64,000 nt of DNA from positions 12,431,955-12,495,954 of the forward strand of contig JARWKL010000012.1 of the NCBI GenBank assembly GCA_029961685.1. Reading direction: 5' to 3'. The position numbers and the translations under genes were made by a program. The stretch is from Aristolochia californica (lineage: Eukaryota; Streptophyta; Magnoliopsida; Piperales; Aristolochiaceae). This document shows positions 1-10,642 of the stretch, in pieces. The notes under the pieces are model-generated. The model saw only the letters and a list, made by a program, of their open reading frames with translations. It was not told where the DNA came from and searched no databases. Position 1 is the stretch's first letter. Each line of letters starts with the position of its first letter.

Positions 1-1236
1 TTCATTTGTTATTGTTTTAAATTTTTTCCTTTCATAACCTCAAAAATTTTCATTTTGCTGTGATCTGTTTGCCCTTTTTTGTTTACGGGATTAAGGGAGA
101 GAGAGAACTCAAAGTTTTGATTTAAGAAAAAAGTGTAGATCTAAAATCAAGACGCACAGTGCAGAAATGTAGAGAGAGATAATTCCAATGAGTGTCTGTA
201 ATTTTTTGGGAATTTAAGCTCTTTTTGGTTTTTATATCTCAGGTTTTGCAATCGTCGGGAAATGGGGGAGGTGGGGTGTTTTTAACTGAGTGTTGACTCC
301 CAATCTGTAAGTTATTTCTTACAAAAATATAGCCCGTTACGGATGATAAATCACTTTACATTCATCGATGATTGTAAGGTAAGCTTTTTGGGAACGGGCA
401 AAATAAAGGCTAGTTTGATTCTAGTAATTATCCCACCGTACGTTCATTGAGAATTTAATGAGCGTTTGTTATTCTCTTTAAAAGCTTTGGATCCATAGGT
501 CATTTGCATCTTTAACTTGTTTCAAGCATGCATATCCATTTTTAAAACACGTGTAGAAGAAATCTCTTTCTTGTAAAATTCCATGCAATTGGGGTTGAAC
601 TAGTGGAATTTCTCAAACTTGGAAAACAAAACTTTTGTGTTCATTTGTGGTGTGTGAATAAATTTTCTATACTTACATTTGTTATTGTTTTAATTTTTTT
701 TTCACACATAAACTCTATAATTTTCATTTTGTTGTGATCTATTTGCTTTTTTTGGTTTACGGGATGAAGGGAGAGCGAAAACTCAAAGTTTTGATTTAAG
801 AAAAAAGTGTACATCTAAAATGGAGATGCACAATGCACAAATGGAGGGAGAGATAATTCCAAAGAGTGTTTGCAATTTTTAGGGATTGTAAGATCTTTTT
901 AGTTTTTGTATCTCAGGTTTTGCAATCGTCGGGAAACGGGGAGGCGTGCTATTTTTAACTGACTGTTGACTCCCAATCCGTATGTCATTTCGAACAAAAA
1001 TATAGCCCGTTACTCATGATAAATCACATTACAATCATCAATGATTGTTAGGTCAGCTTTTTGAAAACGGGCAAAATAATGGCTTGTTTGACTCGAGTGA
1101 ATATCCCGCCGCACGTTCACTTCAGAATTTAATGAGTGTTTGTTATTCTCATTAAAAGCTTTGGATCCATAGGTCATTTGCTTCTTTAACCTTTTTCAAG
1201 CATGCATATCCATTTTTAAAACACGTGTAGAAGAAT
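1..1236. repeat. Left flank of the 14-mer block: A and B monomers
   Basis: Anchors at 489 (A) and 1163 (B) lead into a C monomer (anchor 1835) in normal A-B-C order. This stretch aligns with 2019-3255 at an offset of about 2018-2019 bp, one trimer away, including a shared variant near the start (TTCATAACCTC). It does not align in register with the sequence 9388 bp downstream. It is therefore array sequence just outside the 14-monomer unit, and it keeps the left parental form of that unit's breakpoint. The first monomer is cut by the window edge. Confidence 0.9.
547..554. other. ACACGTGT palindrome with CACGTG core (representative)
   Basis: An 8-bp palindrome ~55 bp downstream of the anchor in most A and C monomers. 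B monomers have CACGTCTAGA instead, so the palindrome is a subtype feature. CACGTG is the core recognised by many bHLH and bZIP factors, but an 8-bp match in a satellite does not show binding. Confidence 0.5.
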
Positions 1237-1602
1237 TCTCTTTCTTGTAAAATTTCAAGCTATTAGGGTTGAACTAGTGGAATTTCCCAAACTTGGATAA
1301 CCAAAATTTTGTGTTCAATTGTGGTGTGTGAATCAATTTTCATTACTTACATTTGTTAATGTTTTAATTTTTTTTCCATACATAAAGTCCAAATTAAATT
1401 TTGTTGTGATCAATTTACCTTTTTTTGTTTACGGCATGAAGGGAGAACGAAAACTCAAAGTTTTGATTTAATAAAAAACTGTACATCTAAAATGGAGATG
1501 TACAATGCACAAATGTAGAGAGATATAATTCCAAAGAGTGTCTGTGATTTTTCAGGATTGTGAGCTCTTTTCAGTTTTTAGTTCTCATGTTTTGCAATCG
1601 TC

Positions 1603-1623
1603 GGGAAAAGGGGGAGGCGGGGG
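1603..1623 (+). other. G-rich tract, once per monomer (representative)
   Basis: Three G runs of 3 or more (GGGAAAAGGGGGAGGC, then GGGGG) form the main GC-rich island in the AT-rich monomer. Subtype C has the longest form; B is weaker (GGGAAAACGGGGAGGCG). There are only three runs of at least three G, so a standard three-tetrad quadruplex needs a fourth run; a two-tetrad form is possible. Confidence 0.55.
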
Positions 1624-1826
1624 ATTTTTAATTGAGTGTTGGCTCCCAATCCGTAAGTCGTTTCTTACAATAATATAGCCCGTTACAAATGAAAAACACT
1701 TTACAATCATCTATGATTGTTAGGTCAGCTTTTTGCAAACGGGGAAAATAACGGCTTGTTTGACTCAGGTAAATATCCCACCGCACGTTCACTAGAAAAT
1801 TTAAAGAGCGTATGTTATTCTCTTTA

Positions 1827-1840
1827 AAAGCTATGGATCC
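1827..1840. other. Phase anchor: HindIII/BamHI region (representative)
   Basis: The junction AAAAGCTTTGGATCC, with adjacent HindIII and BamHI sites, recurs every ~672 bp in nearly all monomers. In this copy HindIII is changed (AAGCTATGGATCC) but BamHI is intact. GGATCC is lost at 5180, 9219, 14568, 18607, 23956, 27995, 30000, 36222, 36896, 43613, 48997, 50343 and 61114. A BamHI digest should give a strong ~0.67-kb ladder with minor ~1.35-kb bands. Confidence 0.85.
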
Positions 1841-3180
1841 ATAGGTCATTTGCACCTTTAACATGTTTCAAGCTTGCATATCCATTTTTAAAGCACGTGT
1901 GGAACAAATCTCTTTCTTGTTAAATTCCAAGCTATTAGGGTTGAACTAGTGGAATTTCCGAAACTTGGATAACAAAAGTTTTGTGTTAATTTTTGGTGTG
2001 TGAATAAATTTTCTTTACATACATTTGTTATTTTTTTAAATTTTTTCCATTCATAACCTCAAAAATTTTCATTTTGCTGTGATATTTTTTCCTTTTTTTG
2101 TTTGCGGGATGAAGGGAGAGAGAAAACTCAAAGTTTTGATTTAAGAAAAAAGTGTAGATCTAAAATCGAGACGCACAGTGCACAAATGTAGAGAGAGATA
2201 ATTCCAATGAGTGTCTGTAATTTTTGGGGAATTTAAGCTCTTTTTAGTTTTTATATCTAAGGTTTTTCAATCGTCAGGAAAAGGGGGAGGCGTGGTGTTT
2301 TTAACTGAGTGTTGACTCCCAATCTGTAAGTCATTTATTACAAAAATATAGCCCGTTACGAATGATAAATCACTTTACAATCATCTATGATTGTTAGGTA
2401 TGCTTTTTGTGAACGGGCAAAATAATGGCTAGTTTGATTCTGGTAAATATCCCACCACACGTTCATTGAGAATTTAATGAGCGTTTGTTATTCTCTTTAA
2501 AAGCTTTGGATCCATTGGTCATTTGCATCTTTAACATGTTTCTAGCATGCATATCCATTTTTAAAACACGTGTAGAAGAAATATCGTTCTTGTAAAATTC
2601 CATGCAATAGGGGTTGAACTAGGGGAATTTTTCAAACTTGGAATACAAAACTTTTGTGTTCATTTGTGGTGTGTGAATAAATTTTCTATACTTACATTTG
2701 TTATTGTTTTAATTTTTTTCACATATAAACTCTAAAATTTTCATTTTGTTGTGATCTATTAGCCTTTTTTTGTTTACGGGATGAAGGGAGAGCGAAAACT
2801 CAAAGTTTTGATTTAAGAAAAAAATGTACATCTAAAATGGAGATGCACAATGCACAAATGTTGGGAGAGATAATTCCAAAGAGTTTTTGTAATTTTTAGG
2901 GATTGTAAGATCTTTTTAGTTTTTGTATCTCAGGTTTTGCAATCGTCGGGAAAACAGGGAAGCGTAGTATTTTTAACTGACAGTTGACTCCCAATCCGTA
3001 TGTCATTTCTTACAAAAATATTGCCCGTTACACATGATAAATCACATTACAATCATCTATGATTGTTAGGTCAGCTTTTTGAAAACAGGCAAAATAATGG
3101 CTTGTTTGACTCGGGTAAATATCCCGACGCACGTTCACTTCAGAATTTATTGAGTGTTTGTTATTCTCATTAAAAGCTTT

Positions 3181-3829
3181 GGATCCATAGGTCATTTGCA
3201 TCTTTAACATGTTTCAAGCATGCATATCCATTTTTAAAACACGTCTAGAAGAATTCTCTTTCATGTAAAATTTCAAGCTATTAGGGTTGAACTAGTGGAA
3301 TTTCCCAAACTTGGATAACAAAAATTTTGTGTTCAATTGTGGTGTGTGAATAAATTTTCTTTACTTACATTTGTTAATGTTTTAATTTTTTTTCCATACA
3401 TAAACTCTAAAATTTACATTTTGTTGTGATCTATTTACCTTTTTTTGTTTACGGCATGAAGGGAGAACGAAAACTCAAAGTTTTGATTTAATAAAAAAGT
3501 GTACATCTAAAATGGAGATGCACAATGCACAAATGTAGAGAGATATAATTCTAAAGAGTCTCTATGATTTTTCAGGATTGTGAGCTCTTTTTAGTTTTTA
3601 GTTCTCAGGTTTTGCAATCGTCGGGAAAAGGGTGACACCCAATCCGTAAGTCATTTCTTACAATAATATAGCCCGTTACGAATGAAAAATCACTTTACAA
3701 TCATGTTTGATAGTTAGGTCAGTTTTTTTGCAAACGGACAAAATAATGGCTTGTTTGTCTCGGGTAAGTATCCCACCGCACGTTTATTTAGAATTTAATC
3801 AACGTTTGTTATTCTCTTTAAAAGCTTTG
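3181..3829. repeat. Short C/A hybrid monomer (648 bp)
   Basis: The body is C-like up to roughly 3770, then becomes A-like around the anchor (GCGTTTG, then a tail with the A-type CATGCAA). B follows directly, so this one monomer stands where C plus A would be. It also lacks about 24 bp near 3632: the G-rich tract and the following AT stretch are fused into AAGGGTGACACCC. The same monomer recurs at 12569-13217 and 21957-22605. Confidence 0.88.
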
Positions 3830-6800
3830 GATCCATAGGTCATTTGCATATTTAACATGTTTGAAGCATGCATATCCATTTTTAAAACACATGTAGAAGA
3901 AATCTCTTTCTTGTAAATTTCCATGCAATTAGGGTTGAACTAGTGGAATTTCTCAAACTAGGAAAACAAAACTTTTGTGATCATTTGTGGTGTGTGAATA
4001 AATTTTCTATACTTATATTTTTTATTGTTTTATTTTTTTTCATAGATACACTCAAAAATTTTCATTTAGTTGTGATCTATTTGCCTTTTTTTGGTTTACG
4101 GGATGAAGGGAGAGCGAAAACTCAAAGTTTTAATTTAAGAAAAAAGTGTACATCTAAAATGGAGATGCACAATGCAGAAATGAAGGGAGAGATAATTCCA
4201 TAGAGTGTTTGTAATTTTTAGGGATTGTAAGATCTTTTTAGTTTTTGTATCTCAGGTTTTGTAATCGTCGGGAAAACGGGGCGGCGTGGTATTTTTTAAC
4301 TGACTGTTGACTCCCAATCCGTATGTCATTTCAAACAAAAATATAGCCCGTTACTCATGATAAATCACTTTACAATCGTCTATGATTGTTAGGTCAGCTT
4401 TTTGAAAACGGGCAAAATAATGGCTTGTTTGACTCGGGTAAATATCCCGCCGCACGTTCACTTCAGAATTTAATGAGTGTTTGTTATTCTCATTAATAGC
4501 TTTGGATCCATAGGTCATTTGCATCTTCAACATGTTTCAAGCATGCATATCCATTTTTAAAACACGTCTAGAAGAATTCTCTTTGTTGTAAAATTTCAAG
4601 CTATTAGGGTTGAACTAGTGGAATTTCCCAAACTTGGATAACAAAATTTTTTTGTTCAATTGTGGTGTGTGAATAAATTTTCATTACTTAACTTTTTTTA
4701 ATGTTTAAATTTTTTTTCCATACATAAACTCTAAAATTTACATTTTGTCGTGATCTATTTACCTTTTTTTGTTTACGGCATGAAGGGAGAACGAAAACTC
4801 AAAGTTTTGATTTAATAAAAAAGTGTAGATCTAAAATGGAGATACACAATGCACAAATATAGAGAGATATAATTCCAAAGAGTGTCGGTGATTTTTCAGG
4901 ATTGTGAGCTCTTTTCAGTTTTTAGTTCTCAGGTTTTGCAATCATCGGGAAAAGGGGGAGGCGGGGGATTTTTAATTGAGTGTTGACTCCCAATCCGTAA
5001 GTCATTTCTTACAATAATATAGCCCGTTACGAATGAAAAATCACTTTGCAGTCATCTATGATTGTTAGGTCAGCTTTTTGCAAACGGGCAAAATAATGGC
5101 TTATTTGACTCGGGTATATATCCTACCACACGTTCAGTAGAGAATTTAATGAGCGTATGTTATTCTCTTTAAAAGATTTCGATCCATAGGTCATTTGCAT
5201 CTTTAACATGTTTCAAGCTTGCATATCCATTTTTAAAACACATGTGGAACAAATCTCTTTCTTGTAAAATTCAAAGCTATTGGGGTTGATCTAGTAGAAT
5301 TTCCCAAACTTGGGTAACAAAAGTTGTGTTAATTTTTTGCGTGTGAATAAATTTTCTTTGCTTACATTTGTTATTGTTTTAAATTTTTTCCACACAAAAA
5401 CTCAAAAATTTTCATTTTGCTGTGATCTATTTGCCTTTTTTTGTTTACGGGATGAAGGGAGAGAGAAAACTCAAAGTTTTGATTTTAAAAAAAAGTGTAC
5501 ATCTAAAATGGAGACGCACAGTGCACAAATGTAGAGAGAGATAATTCCAATGAGTGTCTGTAATTTTTAGGGAATTTAAGCTCTTTTTAGTTTTTATATC
5601 TCAGGTTCTCAATCGTCGGGAAATGGGGGAGGCGGGGTGTTTTTAACTGAGTGTTGACTCCCAATCCGTAAGTCATTTCTTACAAAAATATAGCCCATTG
5701 CGGATGATAAATCACTTTACAATCATCTATGATTGTTAGGTAAGCTTTTTGTGAATGAGCAAAATAATGGCTAGTTTGATTCTGGTAAATATCCCACCGC
5801 ACGTTCATTGAGAATTTAATGAGCGTTTGTTATTCTCTTTAAAAGCTTCGGATCCATAGGTCCTTTTCATCTTTAACATGTTTCAAGCATGCATACCCAT
5901 TTTTAAAACACGTGTAGACGAAATCTTTTTCTTGTAAAATTCCATGCAATTAGGGTTGAACTAGTGGAATTTCTCAAACTGGGAAAATAACACTTTTGTG
6001 TTCATTTGTGGTGTGTGAATAAATTTTCTATACTTACATTTGTTATTGTTTTAATTTTAATTCACACATAAACTCTAAAATTTTCATTTTGTTGTGATCT
6101 ATTTCCCTTTTTATGTTTACGGGATGAAGGGAGAGCGAAAACTCAAAGTTTTGATTTAAGAAAAAAGTGAACATCTAAAATGGAGATGCACAATGCAGAA
6201 ATGAAGGGAGAGATAATTCCATAGAGTGTTTGTAATTTTTAGGGATTGTAAGATCTTTTTAGTTTTTGTATCTCAGGTTTTGCAATCGTCGGGAAAACGG
6301 GGAGGCGTGGTATTTTTAATTGACAGTTGACTCCCAATCTGTATGTCATTTCTTACAAAAATATAGCCCGTTACTCATGATAAACCACATTACAATCATC
6401 TACAATTGTTAAGTCAGCTTTTTGAAAACGGGCAAAATAATGGCTTGTTTGACTCAGGTAAATATCCCGCCGCACGTTCACTTCAGAATTTAATGAGTGT
6501 TTGTTATTCTCATTAAAAGATTTGGATCCATAGGTCATTTGCATCTTTAACATGTTCCAAGCATGCATATCCATTTTTAAAACACGTCTAGAAGAATTCT
6601 CTTTCTAGTAAAATTTCAAGCTATTAGGGTTGAACTACTGGAATTTCCCAAACTTGGATAACAAAAATTTTGTGTTCAATTGTAGTGTGTGAATAAATTT
6701 TCATTACTTACATTTGCTAATGTTTTAATTTTTTTTCCATACATAAACTCTAAAATTTATATTTTTTTGTCATCTATTTACCTTTTTTTGTTTACGGCAT

Positions 6801-7715
6801 GAAGGGAGAACGAAAACTCAAAGTTTTGATTTAATAAAAAAGTGTACATCTAAAATGGAGATGCACAACGCACAAATGTAGAGAGATATAATTCTAAAGA
6901 GTATCTGTGATTTTTCAGGATTGTGAGCTCTTTTCAGTTTTTAGTTCTCAGGTTTTGCAATCGTCGGGAAAAGGGGGAGGCCGGGGATTTTTAATTGAGT
7001 GTTGACTCCCAATCCGTAAGTCATTTCTTACAAATAAAATAGCCCGTTATGAATGAAAAATCACTTTACAATCATCTATGATTGTTAGGTCAGCTTTTAG
7101 CAAACGGGCAAAATAATGGCTTGTTTGACTCGAGCAAATATCCCACCGCATGTTCACTAGAGAATTTAATGAGCGTATGTTATTCTCTTTAAAAGCTTTG
7201 GATCCATAGGTCATTTGCATCTTTAACATCTTTCAAGCTTGCATATCCATTTTTAAAACATGTGTGGAACAAATCTCTTTCTTGTAAAATTCCAAGCTAT
7301 TAGGGTTGAACTAGTGGAATTTCCCAAACTTGGATAACAAAAGTTTTGTGTTAATTTTTGGTGTGTGAATAAATTTTCTTTACTTATATTTGTTATTGTT
7401 TTAAATTTTTTCCATACATAAACTCAAAAATTTTCATTTTGCTGTGATCTATTTGCCTTTTTTTGTTTACAGGATGAAGGGAGAGGGAAAACTCAAAGTT
7501 TTTATTTAAGAAAAAAGAGTATATCTAAAATGGAGGCGTACAGTGCATAAATGTAGAGAGAGATAATTCCAAAGAGTCTCTGTAATTTTTAGGGAATTTA
7601 AGCTCTTTTTAGTTTATATATCTCAGGTTTCTCAATCGTCGGGAAAAGGGGGAGGCGGGGTGCTTTTAACTGAGTGTTGACTCCGAATCCGTAAGTCATT
7701 TCTTACAAAAATATA

Positions 7716-7783
7716 GCCCGTTACGGATGATAAATCACTTTACAATCATCTATGATTGTTAGGTAAGCTTTTTGTGAACGGGC
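7716..7783. other. Nested dyad element (representative copy)
   Basis: GCCCGTT (7716-7722), 19 bp, ACAATCAT-CT-ATGATTGT (7742-7759, perfect 8-bp arms), 17 bp, AACGGGC (7777-7783, exact reverse complement of the first arm). The two stems share nearly the same centre. The element occurs once per monomer in A, B and C, with occasional arm mutations (for example AACGGGG near 1742). It could be a symmetric binding site for a dimeric protein or a cruciform-prone site. Function is inferred. Confidence 0.7.
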
Positions 7784-7872
7784 AAAATAATGGCTAGTTG
7801 GATTCAGGTAAATATCCCACCGCACGTTCATTGAGAATTTAATGAGCGTTTGTTATTCTCTTTAAAAGCTTT

Positions 7873-8546
7873 GGATCCATAGGTCATTTGCATCTTTGAC
7901 ATGTTTCAAGCATGCATATCCATTTTTAAAACACGTGTAGAAGAAATCTCTTTCTTGTAAAATTCCATGCAATTAGGGTTGAACTAGAGGAATTTCTCAA
8001 ACTTGGAAAACAAAACTTTTGTGTTCATTTGTGGTGTGTGATTAAATTTTCTATACATACATTTGTTATTGTTTGAATTTTTTTTCACACATAAACTCTA
8101 AAATTTTCATTTTGTTGTGATCTTTCTGCCTTTTTTGGATTACGGGATGAAGGCAGAGCAAAAACTCAAAGTTTTGATTTAAGAAAAAGTGTACATCTAA
8201 AATGCAAATGCACAATGCACAAATGTAGGGAGAGATAATTACAAAGAGTGTTTGTAATTTTTAGGGATTGTAAGATCTTTTTAGTTTTTGTATCTCAGGT
8301 TTTGCAATCGTCGGAAAAAAGCGGAGGCGTGGTATTTTTAACAGACTGTTGACTCCCAATCCGTATGTCATTTCTTCCAATAATATAGCCCGTTACAAAT
8401 GAAAAATCACTTTAGAATCATCTATGATTGTGAGGTCAGCTTTTTGGAAAAGGGCAAAATAATGGCTTGTTTTACTCGGGTAAATATCCCACCGCACGTT
8501 CACTAGAGAATTTAATGAGCGTATGTTATTCTCTTCAAAAGCTTTG
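7873..8546. repeat. B/C hybrid monomer
   Basis: The body is B-like through 8370 (AGGGAGAGATAATTAC, then GGTATTTTTAACAGACTG). It becomes C-like from about 8375 (CAATAATATAGCCCG, AATGAAAAATCAC, then CACTAGAG before the anchor). It lies between two A monomers, so B and C have been condensed into one. Copies are at 17261-17934, 26649-27322 and, outside the 14-mer block, 40262-40935. The hybrid therefore predates the triplication. Confidence 0.88.
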
Positions 8547-9891
8547 GATCCATAGGTCATTTGCATCTTTAACATGTTTCAAGGTTGCATATCCATTTTT
8601 AAAACACGTGTGGAACAAATCTCTTTCTTGTAAAATTCCAAGCTATTAGGTTTGAACTAGTGGAATTTCCCAAACTTGGATAGCAAAAGTTTTGTGTTAA
8701 TTTTTGGTGTGTGAATAAATTTTCTTTACTTACATTTGTTATTGTTTGAAATTTTTTCCATACATAAACTCAAAAAATTTCATTTTGCTGTTATCTATTT
8801 GCCTTTTTTTGTTTACGGGATGAAGGGAGAGAGAAAACTCAAAGTTTTGATTTAAGAAAAAAGTGTACATCTAAAATGGTGAAGCACAGTGCACAAATGT
8901 AGAGAGAGATAATTCCAATGAGTGTCTGTAATTTTTAGGGAATTTTAGCTCTTTTTAGTTTTTATATCTCAGGTTTTGCAATCGTCGGGAAAAGGGGGAG
9001 GCGTGGTGTTTTTAACTGAGTGTTGACTCCCAATCCGTAAGTCATTTCTTACAAAAATATAGCCCGTTACAGATGATAAATCACTTGACAATCATCTATG
9101 ATTGTTAGGTAAGCTTTTTGTGCACGGGCAAAATAATTGCTAGTTTGATTCTGGTAAATATCCCACCGCACGTTCATTGAGCATTTAATGAGCGTTTGTT
9201 ATTCTCTTTAATAGCTTCGAATCCATGGGTCATTTGCATCTTTAACATGTTTCAAGCATGCATATCCATTTTTAAAACACGTGTCGAAGAAATCTCTTTC
9301 TTGTAAAATTCCATGCAATTAGGGTTGAACTAGTGGAATTTCTCAAACTTGGAAAACAAAACTTTTGTGTTCATTTGTGGTGTGTGAATAAATTTTCTAT
9401 ACTTACATTTGTTATTGTTTTAATTTTTTTTCACACATAAACTCTAAAATTTTCATTTTGTTGTGATCTATTTGCCTTTTTCGTTTACAGGATGAAGGCA
9501 GAGCGAAAACTCAAAGTTTTGATTTAAGAAAAAAGTGTAGATCTAAAATGGAGATGCACAATGCACAAATGTAGGGAGAGATAATTCCAAAGAGTGTTTG
9601 TAATTTTTAGGGATTGTAGGATCTTTTTAGTTTTTGTATCTCAGGTTTTGCAATCGTCGGGAAAACGGGGAGGCGTGGTATTTTTAACTGACTGTTGACT
9701 CCCAATCCGTATGTCAAGTCTTACAAAAATATAGCCCGTTACTCATGATAAATCACTTTACAATCATCTATGATTGTTAGGTCAGCTTTTTGAAAACGGG
9801 AAAAATAATGGCTTGTTTGACTCGGGTAAATATCCCGCTGCATGTTCACTTCATCATTTAATGAGTGTTTGTTATTCTCATTAAAAGCTTT

Positions 9892-10551
9892 GGATCCATA
9901 GGTCATTTGCATCTTTAACATGTTTCAAGCATGCATATCCATTTTTAAAACACTTTCTTCTAAAACTTCCAGCTATTAGGGTTGAACTACTGGAATTTCC
10001 CAAACTTGGATAACAAAAATTTTGTGTTCAATTGTGGTGTGTGAATAAATTTTCATTAATTACATTTGTTAATGTTTTAATTTTTTTCCATACATAAACT
10101 CTAAAACTTACATTTTTTTGTGATCTATTTACTTTTTTTTGTTTACGGCATGAAGGGAGAACGAAAACTCAAAGTTTTGATTTAATCAAAAAGTGTAAAT
10201 CTAAAATGGAGATGCACAATGCACAAATGTGGAGAGATATAATTCCAAAGAGGGTCTGTAATTTTTCAGGATTGTGAGCTCTTTTCAGTTTTTATTTCTC
10301 AGGTTTTGCAATCGTCGAGAAAAGGGGGAGGCGGGGGATTTTTAATTGAGTGTTGACTCCCAATCCGTAAGTCATTTCTTACAATAATATAGCCCGTTAC
10401 GAATGAAAAATCACTTTACAATCATCTATGATTGTTAAGTCAGCTTTTTGCAAATGGGCAAAATAATGGCTTGTTTGAATCGGGTAAATATCCCACCGTA
10501 CGTTCAGTAGAATATTTAATGAGCGTATGTTATTCTCTTTAAAATCTTTTG
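9892..10551. repeat. Short C monomer lacking ~15 bp of the B tail (659 bp)
   Basis: Just after anchor 9892, the usual B tail (AACACGTCTAGAAGAATTC and on) is shortened to AACACTTTCTTCTAAAAC. This loses about 15 bp, including the XbaI and EcoRI-like motifs, and gives 659-bp anchor spacing. The same deletion is present at 19280-19939, 28668-29327 and 42280-42939. It therefore marks descent shared by the 14-mer unit and the segment near 42 kb. Confidence 0.88.
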
Positions 10552-10624
10552 GATCCATAGGTCATTTGCATCTTTAACATGTTTCAAGCTTGCCTATCCA
10601 TTTTTAAAACACGTGAGAAAAAAA

Positions 10625-10642
10625 TCTCTTTCTTGTAAAATT
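10625..10642. other. Breakpoint of the 14-mer unit (first junction)
   Basis: The 18-bp sequence TCTCTTTCTTGTAAAATT is where a C-type tail on the left (GTGAGAAAAAAA) continues as a B-type tail on the right (TCAATCTATTAGGG, then CCAAAATTTTGTG). The left-edge parent at 1237-1254 has B tail on both sides. The right-edge parent at 29401-29418 has C tail on both sides. The exchange can be placed only within these 18 bp, because both parents are identical there. Confidence 0.85.

Larger units (their letters stand above)
1237..10624. repeat. 14-monomer higher-order repeat, copy 1 (9388 bp)
   Basis: Anchors and subtypes: 1835 C, 2508 A, 3181 B, 3829 C/A hybrid (short), 4504 B, 5180 C (site lost), 5850 A, 6524 B, 7200 C, 7873 A, 8546 B/C hybrid, 9219 A (site lost), 9892 B, 10551 C. 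The next anchor, 11223, is again C, so the unit closes with an abnormal C-C step. Every anchor recurs 9388 bp later. The unit is a run of A-B-C trimers shortened by two hybrid monomers and closed by one out-of-register join. Private differences from copies 2 and 3 seen by eye lie near 2030, 7151 and 7530. Confidence 0.96.

Noticed and set aside
590..600. Telomere-like TTAGGG in every monomer
   Set aside because: There is a single unit per 672 bp in a fixed context (TTAGGGTTGAAC) and no tandem telomeric run.
656..662. AATAAA as a polyadenylation signal
   Set aside because: It occurs in nearly every monomer (GTGAATAAATTTTC) with no gene upstream, and is expected by chance in AT-rich sequence.
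900..950. CENP-B box-like sequence around TCGTCGGGAAAACGGGG
   Set aside because: The CGGG and central A can be aligned, but the TTCG half is out of register, so the core motif is not matched.
3028..3210. ~60-aa minus-strand frames repeated through the window as a protein family
   Set aside because: They are one satellite segment read repeatedly. Subtype A stops the frame early, no domain or initiation context is evident, and variation follows subtype rather than codon position.
3943..4203. Plus-strand frames of 74-86 codons (also 5310-5534, 13331-13591, 52522-52713, 63293-63478)
   Set aside because: They appear only where local indels happen to remove stops, and neighbouring monomers break the frame. 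The hydrophobic stretch is just T-rich DNA.
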